Shown here piece by piece: positions 47,382 through 56,769 of a DNA stretch of 64,000 nt (positions within the stretch are counted from its first letter, which is position 1; the number at the start of each line of letters is the position of its first letter). The position numbers were made by a program, and so were the translations under genes. Below the pieces are notes generated by a model, which was given only the letters and a program-made list of their open reading frames with translations, was not told the DNA's origin and ran no database searches. Source of the stretch: Crossiella sp. CA-258035. Lineage in GTDB: Bacteria > Actinomycetota > Actinomycetes > Mycobacteriales > Pseudonocardiaceae. Where the stretch lies: assembly GCF_030064675.1 (NCBI RefSeq), contig NZ_CP116413.1:343001-407000 (forward strand), written 5' to 3'.

Positions 47382-48758
47382 TCAGCCCTCGGAACGCAGC
47401 TCCCGCAGCGCGGAACCCAGGTCGGGCACCACGGTCGCCTTGATCTCCGCGGGCAGCGGCCCGGAGTCCGGCGGCACCAGCGCGTGCGTGAAGCCCATCC
47501 TGGCCGCCTCGGCCAGCCGCCGACCGGCCCCGGCCACCCGCCGCACCTCACCGGCCAGGCCGACCTCGCCCAGCGCGATCATGGTCGGCGGCAGCGCCAC
47601 GTCGCGCGCGGCCGAGGCCACCGCGAGCGCCACCGCCAGGTCCGCGGCGGGCTCCAGCACCCGCATGCCGCCGACGGTCGCGGTGAACACGTCCTTGTCG
47701 CCGAGGCGTACCCGGCCGCGCCGCTCCAGCACGGCCAGCACCATGGCCACCCGCGCCGAGTCCAGCCCGCTCACCGCGCGCCGGGGCGCGGGCAGGTTGG
47801 TCGCCGCGACCAGCGCCTGCACCTCGCCCAGCAGCGGCCGCTTGCCCTCCACGATCACCGTCACCGCGGTGCCCGGCACGCCGACCTCGCGCTGGTTGAG
47901 GAACAGGCCGGAGGGGTCGGCCACGCCGATGATCCCGTCGTCCCGCAGCTCGAAGCAGCCCACCTCGTCGGCGGGGCCGTAGCGGTTCTTCACCCCGCGG
48001 ACCAGCCGCAGGGTGGAGTGCCGGTCGCCCTCGAAGTGCAGCACCACGTCCACCAGGTGCTCCAGCACCCTGGGCCCGGCGATCGAGCCGTCCTTGGTGA
48101 CGTGCCCGACCAGCAGCACCGGCAGGTTGTTCTCCTTGGCCACCGCGATCAGCGCGGAGGCCACCGCGCGCACCTGGGTCACCCCGCCCGGGGTGCCGTC
48201 GATCGCGGCGGACTGCACGGTCTGCACCGAGTCCACGATCAGCAGCCCCGGCCGCACCGCCTGCACGTGGCCCAGCACCGCGGACAGCTCGCCCTCGGCG
48301 GCCAGGTACATCTCGCCGTGCAGGTTCCCGGTCCGCTCGGCGCGCAGCCGCACCTGGCCTGCCGACTCCTCGCCGGTGATGTAGAGCGAGCGCCCGTTGC
48401 CCCGGGAAGCCGCCCAGCGGTGCGCGACCTCCAGCAGCAGGGTGGACTTGCCCACACCGGGCTCACCGGCCAGCAGGATCACCGCGCCGGGCACCACCCC
48501 GCCGCCGAGCACCCGGTCCAGCTCACTGACCCCGGTGGAGACCGCGCGGGCGGCCTCGATGTCCACCTCACCGATCGGCCGGGCCGGCGCGGACACCGCG
48601 CCCGCGGTGATCTTGGCCAGGGCGGGCTTGACCGCGCCCTTCTCCTCGACCGTGCCCCAGGCCTGGCATTCCGGGCAGCGGCCCACCCACTTGGCCACCT
48701 CGTTGCCGCATTCGGCACAGCGGTAGCCGGGACGGGCCGTGCGCACGTTCTTCGACAC
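47382..48758 (-). CDS. radA: DNA repair protein RadA
   Basis: 458 residues. The C4 zinc finger CAECG...CPEC is at the N-terminus, then a RecA-like ATPase with Walker [10 protein letters not shown], the RadA signature as KNRYG (usually KNRFG), and a Lon-like C-terminal domain ([11 protein letters not shown]). A branch-migration helicase in recombination. GTG at 48758 lies 6 bases after TAGGTT, suggesting a leaderless message. Position matches Rv3585. Confidence 0.96.
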   Translation of the reverse strand: MSKNVRTARPGYRCAECGNEVAKWVGRCPECQAWGTVEEKGAVKPALAKITAGAVSAPARPIGEVDIEAARAVSTGVSELDRVLGGGVVPGAVILLAGEPGVGKSTLLLEVAHRWAASRGNGRSLYITGEESAGQVRLRAERTGNLHGEMYLAAEGELSAVLGHVQAVRPGLLIVDSVQTVQSAAIDGTPGGVTQVRAVASALIAVAKENNLPVLLVGHVTKDGSIAGPRVLEHLVDVVLHFEGDRHSTLRLVRGVKNRYGPADEVGCFELRDDGIIGVADPSGLFLNQREVGVPGTAVTVIVEGKRPLLGEVQALVAATNLPAPRRAVSGLDSARVAMVLAVLERRGRVRLGDKDVFTATVGGMRVLEPAADLAVALAVASAARDVALPPTMIALGEVGLAGEVRRVAGAGRRLAEAARMGFTHALVPPDSGPLPAEIKATVVPDLGSALRELRSEG

Positions 48759-48764
48759 GAGCCG

Positions 48765-48770
48765 AACCTA
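48765..48770 (-). promoter_or_regulatory. Candidate -10 element, leaderless radA mRNA
   Basis: TAGGTT on the minus strand, 6 bases before the GTG at 48758. Confidence 0.55.
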
Positions 48771-48795
48771 GGGCCTCGGTCCGACAGTCAGCGGA

Positions 48796-49503
48796 TCAGT
48801 GGCCGCCGGAGCCGCCGTGTCCGCCGGTGGTGGGCTGGGCCGTGCGGGGCTTCTCGTCCGCGGCGATCGGCACCTGCAGGGTGACCGAACCGGCCTTGGC
48901 GAAGGAGAAGGTCACCGGGATGGTCTGGCCGGGCCACAGCTCGCGCTTGAGGCCGACCAGGGTGATCATCACCGAGCCGACCTTGAGCTTGCTGGTGTCC
49001 GCGGCCGAGGTGCTCGGCGAGGTGGCCGAGGTCGGCGTGGCGGAGGTCGAGGTGGCGGCGCCGGAGGTCGGCGTGGCGCTGCCGCTGGTGCTGGTCGGCG
49101 TGGCGGAGCCGCTGCTCGCGGTGCCGTGCTCGGCCTCGTTGGCCTCGGCGCGCAGCACGAACCCGGCCGGGATGGTGTTGCCGCCCTTGACCTCGGCCGG
49201 CGCGCTGGTCGCGTCGCTGGTGATGGCGACCAACTGGTCGTCCTGGGCGCCGCTGTTGATCAGGCTGATCAGCAGGGAGGGGTTGCTCTTGGCCGGGTAC
49301 TTGTGCTGCGCCGGGAAGGCGAACTGGGCATCACGGATCTCGATGGCCCCGACCTTGCCGCTGGCCCCGTTCACCGCCGCCACCTGGATCGCGGTCTGCG
49401 ACTGCATGCCAGCGCCACAGCCGGTCACGGCCAGCGCGATACCCAGGCCCAGCGCCGCCGGGACCAGGCGGGCACGGACTGCCTTCTGCTCTACACGGCT
49501 CAC
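48796..49503 (-). CDS. LpqE-like lipoprotein
   Basis: 235 residues with a lipoprotein signal ending AVTGC. The conserved part (AAVNGASGKVGAIEIRDAQFAFPAQ...LLISLINSG) is split from its C-terminal half (KVGSVMITLVGLKRELWPGQTIPVTFSF) by a low-complexity Ser/Thr/Ala/Pro insert of about 60 residues. It resembles copper-chaperone-like DUF461 folds, though the metal-binding Met/His pattern is not clear. Position matches Rv3584 lpqE. GTG at 49503. Confidence 0.83.
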   Translation of the reverse strand: MSRVEQKAVRARLVPAALGLGIALAVTGCGAGMQSQTAIQVAAVNGASGKVGAIEIRDAQFAFPAQHKYPAKSNPSLLISLINSGAQDDQLVAITSDATSAPAEVKGGNTIPAGFVLRAEANEAEHGTASSGSATPTSTSGSATPTSGAATSTSATPTSATSPSTSAADTSKLKVGSVMITLVGLKRELWPGQTIPVTFSFAKAGSVTLQVPIAADEKPRTAQPTTGGHGGSGGH

Positions 49504-49845
49504 AGTGCGCCGATCCTTCCCTGGAGTACCTGGTGAACTCCTCGGCCGCAGCCTAACCAAGCGCGCCCGCGCGGGTGGCACCTGGTGCCCCGCGCCGGGC
49601 CGGTATTGATGATCACCTGTTCGCGGCAATACGGCGTAGGCCATTTCGCCGTGCCCCGGAGTTTCGCGGAGATCAAAAGTCCACTGTGGACCCGGCCTTG
49701 CCCCGCGCTGACCGGGGGAAGCATGTTCCGCGCCGGTTTGTCAACCCCTCCCGTGGCCGCTGACCTGCGCTTACAGATCGCCGGGGGGTCGAGCGGAGAT
49801 GGCCGGACGTGTTAGGATGGGGGCAGCGAAAGGGGCAGAGGACAC
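49504..49845. promoter_or_regulatory. Divergent promoter region lpqE / carD
   Basis: No gene seen in these 342 bases. TAGGAT at 49813-49818 is a good -10 for carD, leaving a leader of about 20 bases with AGGGGCAGAGG before the ATG. GTCCACTGTGGAC occurs at 49679-49691. Confidence 0.55.
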
Positions 49846-50334
49846 ATGGTTTTCAAGGTCGGAGAGACCGTCGTCTACCCGCACCACGGTGCCGCTCTCA
49901 TCGAAGCAATTGAGACCCGCGTGATCAAGGGCGAGGAGAAGAAGTACCTCGTCCTCAAGGTCGCGCAAGGAGACCTCACCGTCCGGGTGCCCGCGGACAA
50001 CGCCGAGATCGTCGGCGTGCGGGACGTTGTCGGTCAGGAAGGTCTGGATCGGGTCTTCGAGGTGCTGCGTGCTCCGCACACCGAAGAACCCACCAACTGG
50101 TCTCGGCGGTACAAGGCCAACCTCGAGAAGCTCGCCTCCGGCGATGTGAACAAGGTTGCCGAAGTGGTGCGCGATCTCTGGCGACGGGAGAAGGACCGCG
50201 GCCTGTCCGCTGGTGAGAAGCGCATGTTGGCCAAGGCTCGGCAAATACTGGTGAGCGAGCTGGCCCTGGCCGAAGGCACTGACGAGGACAAGGCCGAGGT
50301 TCTCCTCGACGAAGTCCTCGCCACCGCCTCCTGA
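49846..50334 (+). CDS. carD: CarD-family RNA polymerase-binding transcription regulator
   Basis: 162 residues, almost the same as mycobacterial CarD: a Tudor-like RNA polymerase interaction domain ([23 protein letters not shown]) and a helical DNA-binding domain with the conserved Trp ([19 protein letters not shown]) that wedges the upstream edge of the open bubble. It stabilises open complexes, notably at rRNA promoters. Position matches Rv3583c. Confidence 0.98.
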   Translation: MVFKVGETVVYPHHGAALIEAIETRVIKGEEKKYLVLKVAQGDLTVRVPADNAEIVGVRDVVGQEGLDRVFEVLRAPHTEEPTNWSRRYKANLEKLASGDVNKVAEVVRDLWRREKDRGLSAGEKRMLAKARQILVSELALAEGTDEDKAEVLLDEVLATAS

Positions 50335-50362
50335 CAAGTCGAGAGAAGACACCGCCGCTGCC

Positions 50363-51076
50363 ATGAGTGTTGTCGCGCTCGTGCCCGCTGCCGGGCGAGG
50401 TGAGCGGCTCGGTGCCGGTGTGCCGAAGGCCCTCGTCGAAGTCGGCGGCGAGCCGTTATTGGTGCACGCGGTACGTGGTCTGTGGCGATCGGGCTGTGTC
50501 CAGCAGGTCGTCGTCGCCGCACCACGGTCCGAAGTTGACGTCGTGACCGCCGCACTGGCCTCGGTCGGTGCGGCGGTGCACGTCGTCATCGGTGGCGCCG
50601 AGCGTTCCGAGTCGGTCAAGCTGGCCTTGGACGCCGCGCTGGAGATCGTCCCCGATGCCGAGGTCGTGCTGGTGCACGACGCGGCCCGCGCCTTCACCCC
50701 GCCTGGGCTGACCGCCTCCGTGGTCGCCGCCGTGCGGGCAGGCGCCCCCGCGGTCATCCCGGCCCTGCCGGTGGCCGACACGATCAAGCAGGTGGACGCC
50801 GACGGTGTGGTTCGCGCCACGCCGGACCGCGCCACGCTGCGGGCCGTGCAGACTCCCCAGGGTTTCGCCGTCGACGTGCTGCGCAGGGCCCACGAGGCCG
50901 CGCTGGCCGACGGTGTGGCCGCCACAGACGACGCAGGCCTGGTCGAGCGCATCGGCATCCCGGTGCACACCGTGCTCGGCCACGCCGATGCGATGAAGGT
51001 CACCACCCCGTTCGACCTCACCGTGGCCGGCGCCCTGCTGGCCGCGCGATCCCCAGCTGTGGAGGGCCAGGCGTGA
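50363..51076 (+). CDS. ispD: 2-C-methyl-D-erythritol 4-phosphate cytidylyltransferase
   Basis: Third step of the non-mevalonate isoprenoid pathway. CTP-binding [10 protein letters not shown], then [12 protein letters not shown] and a C-terminal [11 protein letters not shown]. 237 residues. Codon 32 is the rare TTA (50456-50458), unexpected in an essential gene of this GC content. The stop overlaps ispF (GTGA). Confidence 0.95.
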   Translation: MSVVALVPAAGRGERLGAGVPKALVEVGGEPLLVHAVRGLWRSGCVQQVVVAAPRSEVDVVTAALASVGAAVHVVIGGAERSESVKLALDAALEIVPDAEVVLVHDAARAFTPPGLTASVVAAVRAGAPAVIPALPVADTIKQVDADGVVRATPDRATLRAVQTPQGFAVDVLRRAHEAALADGVAATDDAGLVERIGIPVHTVLGHADAMKVTTPFDLTVAGALLAARSPAVEGQA

Positions 51077-51546
51077 TCCCGCCGCGTGTCGGAGTCGGCA
51101 CCGATGTGCACCCGATCGAGCCCGGCAGGGACTGCTGGATGGCCGGTCTGCTCTGGGAGGGCGTGGACGGCTGCGCCGGTCACTCCGACGGCGATGTGGC
51201 CGCGCACGCGCTGTGCGACGCGCTGCTCTCCGCCGCGGGCAAGGGCGACCTGGGCGCGGTCTTCGGCACCGGCGACCCGCGCTGGTCCGGCGCGCATGGG
51301 GTCGAGCTGCTCGCGCACGTCCGGGACCTGCTGGCCGAGGACGGCTGGCAGCTGGGCAACGCGGTGGTGCAGGTCATCGGCAACGCGCCGCGGATCGGCA
51401 AGCGCAGGGACGAGGCGCAGAAGGTGCTCTCCGAGGCCGCGGGCGGCGACGTCGCGGTCTCCGGCACCACCACCGACGGCCTCGGCCTCACCGGTCGCGG
51501 CGAGGGTGTGGCCGCGGTGGCCACGGCGCTGATCCACCGCGCCTGA
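51073..51546 (+). CDS. ispF: 2-C-methyl-D-erythritol 2,4-cyclodiphosphate synthase
   Basis: Forms the cyclic diphosphate from the IspE product. Zinc ligands in GTDVHPI (Asp11, His13) and GHSDGD, and the late [14 protein letters not shown] loop, are all present. 157 residues, normal. GTG at 51073. Confidence 0.96.
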   Translation: MIPPRVGVGTDVHPIEPGRDCWMAGLLWEGVDGCAGHSDGDVAAHALCDALLSAAGKGDLGAVFGTGDPRWSGAHGVELLAHVRDLLAEDGWQLGNAVVQVIGNAPRIGKRRDEAQKVLSEAAGGDVAVSGTTTDGLGLTGRGEGVAAVATALIHRA

Positions 51547-51622
51547 GCCGAATCCGGGCAGCCGAAAGCGGAACGACCCGGTCGTGCTGGGCGTTCCCGC
51601 TGGTGTGAGTTATCTCAACGCG

Positions 51623-51892
51623 CTACAGCCCGGCGGAGGCCCCGGACGCGGCGCGCGTGGTGATCAGGACTCCTCGGTTGACCGGCAGCCTGGCTTGCTG
51701 GATCCGCCGCGCGGTCGCCGCCGCCCGGCACGCCCTCGGCGCCGGTAGCCGACGTTCCCTGATCTCCCTGGTGGCCTTCCGCGCCTGCCGCCGAGCCAGG
51801 TTCGCGCGCAGCTTCTTCGAATGCCACACGAGATCCACAATGCTCAGCAGCACAGGCAGAATCACGAAAAGTGGTAGCAGAGCGTTCACCAT
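51623..51892 (-). CDS. Small basic membrane protein, hypothetical
   Basis: 89 residues: one N-terminal membrane helix (about 4-22, LLPLFVILPVLLSIVDLVW) and a very basic cytoplasmic tail (KKLRANLARRQARKATREIRERR). ATG at 51892 preceded by GGGAAGGGG. No family recognised. The basic amphipathic tail might bind nucleic acid or membrane. Confidence 0.6.
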   Translation of the reverse strand: MVNALLPLFVILPVLLSIVDLVWHSKKLRANLARRQARKATREIRERRLPAPRACRAAATARRIQQARLPVNRGVLITTRAASGASAGL

Positions 51893-52153
51893 GTCGCGCC
51901 CCTTCCCCGATCACACCACTCTTTCGGAGCATCCCTCGTATCGAAGGTCTCGCTCCGTGATTGAACAGGGAAGGATGTATCCAAAGCCTTTATCGGACTG
52001 TTAGCTCGCACGGTGTGTTCATCAGCACACCGTGTTGATCGAACTACTGTCCGTGTGATTGCCGCTTACCCGCCAGTAAGTGAGAGGTTCATCAGTCCCA
52101 GTGACCGGGCACCCCAGTCAACACGGAGCGTGTTCATAGTCACGGGAGGCCCA
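51893..52153. other. AT-richer spacer with a hairpin
   Basis: This 261-base gap has lower GC than its surroundings and no convincing gene. A perfect repeat CACGGTGTG...CACACCGTG occupies 52009-52034. It probably holds promoters for the genes on both sides. Confidence 0.5.
52009..52034. repeat. 26-bp inverted repeat
   Basis: 9-base perfect arms CACGGTGTG and CACACCGTG with an 8-base loop, 120 bases before the VOC gene. No T run follows, so an operator is more likely than a terminator. Confidence 0.5.
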
Positions 52154-52531
52154 ATGTCCGCACATCCCGAGCTGACCCTCTCCGGCGTCGTCCTGGACGC
52201 CCCGGACCCCAGGAGCCTGGCCACGTTCTACCGCCGCCTGCTCGGCTGGGAGGTGGTCCAGGACGAGGCGGACTGGGTCAAGATCAGCCCACCCGGCGGC
52301 GGCCCCGGCCTGTCCTTCCAGACCGAGCAGAACTACCGCCGCCCTGCCTGGCCCACCAGTCCGACGGCCCAGGGCATGATGATCCACTTGGACTTCCAGG
52401 TCGCCGACCTGCCGGCCGCCTGCGCGCACGCCGAGGCCGCGGGCGCCACCCCGGCCGACTTCCAGCCGCAGGACCACGTCCGCGTCTACTTCGACCCGGT
52501 GGGCCACCCGTTCTGCCTGTTCACGCACTGA
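52154..52531 (+). CDS. VOC-family (glyoxalase fold) protein
   Basis: 125 residues. LSGVVLDAPDPRSLATFYRRLLGWEV, a central MIHLDFQVADL with a possible metal His, and a VYFDPVGHPFCLF ending. Actinobacterial relatives are unassigned. ATG at 52154 follows GGGAGG. Unrelated in sequence detail to the VOC gene at 18209. Confidence 0.83.
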   Translation: MSAHPELTLSGVVLDAPDPRSLATFYRRLLGWEVVQDEADWVKISPPGGGPGLSFQTEQNYRRPAWPTSPTAQGMMIHLDFQVADLPAACAHAEAAGATPADFQPQDHVRVYFDPVGHPFCLFTH

Positions 52532-52540
52532 CCGCGGGGC

Positions 52541-52567
52541 GCGCCCGGCCGCCGCGGGGCCGGGCGC
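52541..52567. terminator. Bidirectional terminator between convergent genes
   Basis: Perfect 10-base arms GCGCCCGGCC and GGCCGGGCGC around a 7-base loop. Confidence 0.8.
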
Positions 52568-52580
52568 ACCCTGAGCTCGC

Positions 52581-52928
52581 CTAGCTGAAGATCACGGAGC
52601 GGAACTTCAGCCGGTCCGAACCCTTGCCGCCATCGGGGCGCAGAGAGAAGAAGGAGTAACTGCCGCAGTTGTGGTCCTTGAAGACCACGGCAGTCGAGTC
52701 CGTGTCATTGCGCGGCCGGAACGCGTACGTGTCTTCCAGGTCGGCGACCTCCGGGATCTCGATGCACTCCCAGCTCGGCGGATCGACCAGCGAGCCCACG
52801 TGGACGTCGCCGTCCTCGTCGAGGTAGCGGTAGGTGAACTCGTCATCGTCCGCGAAGGCGGTCCCGGGCAGGACCAGCATCAGCGCGGCGATACCGGCGA
52901 GCAGCGCGGTGGTGTTGCGGCGGCGCAT
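52581..52928 (-). CDS. Small secreted protein, hypothetical
   Basis: 115 residues with a signal peptide cleaved after GTAFA (about 28), then an acidic mature domain of about 87 residues with two cysteines (SWECIE, DHNCGS) that could form one disulfide. ATG at 52928 has AAGGAG upstream; an earlier ATG would add a non-signal extension. No family recognised. Confidence 0.7.
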   Translation of the reverse strand: MRRRNTTALLAGIAALMLVLPGTAFADDDEFTYRYLDEDGDVHVGSLVDPPSWECIEIPEVADLEDTYAFRPRNDTDSTAVVFKDHNCGSYSFFSLRPDGGKGSDRLKFRSVIFS

Positions 52929-53110
52929 GGCGACCAACTCCTTGCGGTAGCAGGATCTTTGCCGTCCAGGCTTCCCACGTGCCGGGCGGGCACATCCGCA
53001 CCGGGCCACAGTCACTCACCAGAGGTAGCCAAACAACCGCATGGGGTGACCAGCGGCGACTGGTCGATCGAAGGATTGACGATCACCGGGCGGTGGCTCA
53101 GGCTGCCCGC

Positions 53111-54433
53111 GTGACCAGGTCGAACGGGATGACCCGGATCGCGGTGGCCAGCTTCATCGGCACCGCGATCGAGTTCTACGACTTCTACATCTACGGCACC
53201 GCGGCCGCGCTGGTGCTCAACTCGACCTTCTTCCCCGACCTGTCCCCGGTGGTGGGCACGCTGGCCGCGTTCTCCACCTTCGCGGTGGCCTTCATCGCGC
53301 GGCCGCTGGGGTCGCTGCTGTTCGGGCACTTCGGGGACCGGGTCGGGCGGAAGTCGATGCTGGTCGCCTCGCTGCTGACGATGGGGCTGGCCACCGTGGC
53401 GATCGGGTTGCTGCCGGGGGCGGCGCAGATCGGCATCCTGGCGCCGGTGCTGCTGGTGGTGCTGCGGTTCCTGCAGGGGCTGGGGCTCGGCGGGGAGTGG
53501 GGCGGGGCCGCCCTGCTGGCCACCGAGCACGCGCCCCAGGGCAAGCGGGGCTGGTACGCGGCGTTCCCGCAGCTGGGGCCGTCGGTCGGGTTCTTCGCCG
53601 CGAGTGGGTCGTTCCTGCTGCTCTCGGCGGTGCTGGACGACGTGGCGTTCCGGGAGTGGGGCTGGCGGGTGCCGTTCCTGGCCTCGGCGGTGCTGGTGGC
53701 GGTCGGGCTGTTCGTGCGGTTGCGGATCGCCGAGACGCCGGTGTTCACCGAGCTGGTCGAGAAGCAGGAGCGGGCCTCGATGCCGCTGGTGGAGATGTTC
53801 CGGCAGGCGCCGAAGCGGCTGCTGCTGGGCGGTGGCGTGATCGTGGTCTGCTACGTGCTCTTCTACACCTCGACCACCTTCGTGCTCTCCTACGGCACGA
53901 CCACGCTGGGGTACTCGCGCAACACCATGCTGGTGCTCTCGATCATCACCATTTGGGCGCTCGCCGTGGGCACGATCGTGGCATCCAGGGCCGCCGACGC
54001 CTACGGGCGCAAGCCGGTGCTGATCTTCGGCACGCTGTTCTCGGTGGTCGCCGGGCTGCTGCTGTTCCCACTGCTGGGCAGCGGGAGTGTGGTCCTGGCC
54101 GGCGTGGCGCTGGCACTCGCACTGGGGGCCATGGGTCTGGTCTACGGTCCGCTCGGCGCGTTCCTGCCCGAGCTGTTCGACACCAGGTTCCGCTACTCCG
54201 CATCGTCCTTCGCCTACAACCTCGGTGGGGTGGCCGGTGGCGCGCTCGCGCCGACGGTGGCGGCCGCGCTGGCCGCGGACTACGGGCCGGGGGCGGTGGG
54301 GATCTACGTCGCGGCGGCCGCGGTGCTCAGCCTGCTGTGCGTGCTGGGGCTGCCGGAGACCCGCGACGTCGACCTTCACCGGGCCAGCGGTTCGGCCACC
54401 GGGGTGGGCGGGGGCTCGGCCGCGGCCGGGTAG
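53111..54433 (+). CDS. MFS metabolite:H+ symporter (MHS family)
   Basis: 440 residues, twelve membrane segments. Family signatures: ASFIGTAIEFYDFYIYGTAAALV in helix 1 and the loop 2-3 motif GHFGDRVGRK. Relatives such as ShiA, KgtP and ProP carry organic acids, shikimate or betaines; the substrate cannot be told. GTG at 53111. The 3' end overlaps a small gene on the other strand. Confidence 0.88.
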   Translation: MTRSNGMTRIAVASFIGTAIEFYDFYIYGTAAALVLNSTFFPDLSPVVGTLAAFSTFAVAFIARPLGSLLFGHFGDRVGRKSMLVASLLTMGLATVAIGLLPGAAQIGILAPVLLVVLRFLQGLGLGGEWGGAALLATEHAPQGKRGWYAAFPQLGPSVGFFAASGSFLLLSAVLDDVAFREWGWRVPFLASAVLVAVGLFVRLRIAETPVFTELVEKQERASMPLVEMFRQAPKRLLLGGGVIVVCYVLFYTSTTFVLSYGTTTLGYSRNTMLVLSIITIWALAVGTIVASRAADAYGRKPVLIFGTLFSVVAGLLLFPLLGSGSVVLAGVALALALGAMGLVYGPLGAFLPELFDTRFRYSASSFAYNLGGVAGGALAPTVAAALAADYGPGAVGIYVAAAAVLSLLCVLGLPETRDVDLHRASGSATGVGGGSAAAG

Positions 54434-54516
54434 GCCAGGCTCGCGCCCGCGGCCAGCAGCGCGCCGAGGGCAAGGGCGAGCAGCTGCCTGGTCAGTCCTT
54501 TGTGGACGGTGTTCAT
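54376..54516 (-). CDS. Small secreted peptide gene antisense to the symporter end
   Basis: 46 codons read from ATG at 54516 to TGA at 54376. A perfect AAGGAGG lies 7 bases before the ATG. The product has a basic start (MNTVHKGLTRQ), a hydrophobic core (LLALALGALLAAGASLAY) and an AAA cleavage site, leaving a mature peptide of about 13 residues rich in Pro and Glu. The last 58 bases overlap the symporter gene. No family recognised. Confidence 0.6.
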   Translation of the reverse strand: MNTVHKGLTRQLLALALGALLAAGASLAYPAAAEPPPTPVAEPLAR

Positions 54517-54605
54517 CCGGTGGCCTCCTTGGTGTCGCTGGTGAGATCGGCACTGGTCGCTGTTCGTTTCGCCACGAAGGTGTGATCACGGTTCCGTCAC
54601 TGGGT

Positions 54606-54611
54606 TAACGT
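54606..54611 (+). promoter_or_regulatory. Candidate -10 element, leaderless HAD hydrolase mRNA
   Basis: TAACGT, 7 bases before the GTG at 54619. Confidence 0.5.
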
Positions 54612-54618
54612 CGGGTCC

Positions 54619-55290
54619 GTGACCATTCGCGGAGTGCTCTTCGACTTCTCCGGCACGTTGTTCCGCCTCGAGCTGGGGGACGACTGGCTGGACGGCCTGA
54701 TGGACGACGCCGCGGCCGCGGAGCTGCTGCGCCGGCTCACCGCGCCCACCGGGCGGCCGGACTGGCTGCCCGAGGACCTGCACGAGGCCTGGGAACAGCG
54801 CGACCTCGACCCCGACCTGCACCGCCAGGTGCACATCACCGCGCTGCGCAACATCGGCGCCTCGGACGACGCGCTGGCCGGCAAGATCTACGACCGGCTG
54901 CTGGAGCCCTCGGGCTGGCGGCCCTACCCGGACACCGCCGCGGTGCTCGCGGAGCTGAAGGCATCCGGCACGCCGGTCGGGGTGCTGAGCAACATCGCCT
55001 GGGACATCCGCGCGGTCTTCGCCGAGCACGGGGTGGCCGAGCTGCCCGACACCTACGTCCTCTCCTATGTGGAGGGGCGGGTCAAGCCGGACCCCGAGCT
55101 GTTCCGCACCGCCTGCGCGCGGATCGGGCTGGACCCGGCCGAGGTGCTCATGGTCGGCGACAGCCAGGAGGCCGACGGTGGCGCGCTGGCCATCGGCTGC
55201 GCCTTCGCGCTGGTGCCGCCGCTGCCCACGGCCGATCGCCCGGACGCGCTGCGCTCGGCGCTGCGGGCGCACGGCCTGCTTCCGGCGTAG
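54619..55290 (+). CDS. HAD-superfamily hydrolase with altered DxD motif
   Basis: 223 residues. Motif I is DFSGTLF, with the nucleophile Asp present but the usual second Asp replaced by Ser; motif II GVLSN, motif III Lys in GRVKPDPELF, motif IV MVGDSQEAD. The Ser suggests an activity other than standard phosphatase, as in dehalogenase-like members, or a changed mechanism. GTG at 54619. Confidence 0.85.
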   Translation: MTIRGVLFDFSGTLFRLELGDDWLDGLMDDAAAAELLRRLTAPTGRPDWLPEDLHEAWEQRDLDPDLHRQVHITALRNIGASDDALAGKIYDRLLEPSGWRPYPDTAAVLAELKASGTPVGVLSNIAWDIRAVFAEHGVAELPDTYVLSYVEGRVKPDPELFRTACARIGLDPAEVLMVGDSQEADGGALAIGCAFALVPPLPTADRPDALRSALRAHGLLPA

Positions 55291-55361
55291 GTCAGACGGC
55301 CGAGCGGCGGAAACTGAAATCTCGGAGGGTGGGCTGGTCAATAGCACGCCCGCCGAACCCG

Positions 55362-55367
55362 TACCCT
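55362..55367 (+). promoter_or_regulatory. Candidate -10 element, leaderless cysS mRNA
   Basis: TACCCT, 6 bases before the GTG at 55374. Confidence 0.5.
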
Positions 55368-55373
55368 TGACGG

Positions 55374-56765
55374 GTGGCTCTGCGACTTCATGACACCGCT
55401 ACCAGGAGCATGCGGGAATTCCACCCGCTCCGGTCTGGGGCTGCGTCGATCTACGTCTGTGGGGCCACCGTGCAGGGCGTGCCGCACATCGGGCACGTGC
55501 GCAGCGGGCTGAACTTCGACGTGCTGCGCCGCTGGCTGGCCCGCGACGGGGCCGACGTCACGCTGGTGCGCAACGTCACCGACATCGACGACAAGATCCT
55601 GGCCAAGGCCGCCGAGCACGGCAGGCCCTGGTGGGAGTGGGCGGCCACGCACGAGCGCGCCTTCATCTCCGCCTACGACGCGCTGGGCTGCCTGCCCGCC
55701 TCGGTCGAGCCGCGGGCCACCGGGCACGTGCCGCAGATGATCGAGCTGATGCAGCGGCTGATCGAGCGCGGGCACGCCTACGCCGCCGGCGGCGACGTCT
55801 ACTTCGCGGTCGCCTCCTACCCCGAGTACGGGGCGCTGTCCGGGCAGAAGCTGGACGAGGTGCAGCAGGGCGAGTCCGCGGCCACCGGCAAGCGGGACCC
55901 GCGCGACTTCACGCTGTGGAAGGCCGCCAAGCCCGGCGAGCCGTCCTGGCCGACGCCGTGGGGCCCCGGCAGGCCCGGCTGGCACCTGGAGTGCTCGGCC
56001 ATGGTCACCGCCTACCTCGGGCCCCAGTTCGACATCCACGGCGGCGGGGTGGACCTGGTCTTCCCGCACCACGAGAACGAGCAGGCGCAGTCGCGGGCGG
56101 CCGGGGACGGCTTCGCCCAGTACTGGATGCACAACGCCTGGGTGACCATGAGCGGCGAGAAGATGTCGAAGTCGCTCGGCAACACGGTGACCATTCCGGA
56201 GATGCTGCAGCGGGTGCGCGCGCCCGAGCTGCGCTACTACCTGGTCACCCCGCACTACCGGTCCACCATCGAGTACTCCGAGCCCGCGCTGCACGACGCG
56301 GTGTCCGGGTACCGGCGGATCGAGGGCTTCCTGCGCCGGGTGGTGCAGCGCACCGGCTCGGTCTGCGCGGAGGGGCTGACCGGCGAGTTCGTCGCCGCGA
56401 TGGACGAGGACCTGGCCACCCCCGCGGCCATCGCCGCGGTGCACACCAGCGTGCGCGACGGCAATGCCGCGCTGGATGCCGGTGAGGACGACAAGGCAAG
56501 GGAGATCGCCGCCTCGGTGCGCGCGATGACCGGCCTGCTCGGCCTCGACCCGCTGTCGGAGCGGTGGGAGGTCGCGTCCACTGTGGACGAAGGCTCCCGC
56601 GCCGCGCTGACCTCGCTGGTCGAGGGACTGTTGGAAGAGCGGCAGAAGGCCCGCGCGAACAAGGACTTCGCCACGGCGGACCTGTTGCGCGACCGCCTGC
56701 TCGCGGCCGGAGTGGCGGTAGAGGACACCGCCTCCGGTCCACTATGGACATTGAAGGACTGCTGA
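55374..56765 (+). CDS. cysS: Cysteinyl-tRNA synthetase
   Basis: 463 residues. Zinc Cys in VCGATV, the HIGH motif (PHIGHVRSG), a second zinc cluster ([17 protein letters not shown]) and KMSKS ([10 protein letters not shown]), followed by the DALR anticodon region. ATP-dependent charging of tRNA(Cys). GTG at 55374. Position matches Rv3580c, with rlmB next. Confidence 0.97.
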   Translation: MALRLHDTATRSMREFHPLRSGAASIYVCGATVQGVPHIGHVRSGLNFDVLRRWLARDGADVTLVRNVTDIDDKILAKAAEHGRPWWEWAATHERAFISAYDALGCLPASVEPRATGHVPQMIELMQRLIERGHAYAAGGDVYFAVASYPEYGALSGQKLDEVQQGESAATGKRDPRDFTLWKAAKPGEPSWPTPWGPGRPGWHLECSAMVTAYLGPQFDIHGGGVDLVFPHHENEQAQSRAAGDGFAQYWMHNAWVTMSGEKMSKSLGNTVTIPEMLQRVRAPELRYYLVTPHYRSTIEYSEPALHDAVSGYRRIEGFLRRVVQRTGSVCAEGLTGEFVAAMDEDLATPAAIAAVHTSVRDGNAALDAGEDDKAREIAASVRAMTGLLGLDPLSERWEVASTVDEGSRAALTSLVEGLLEERQKARANKDFATADLLRDRLLAAGVAVEDTASGPLWTLKDC

Positions 56766-56769
56766 GGAA

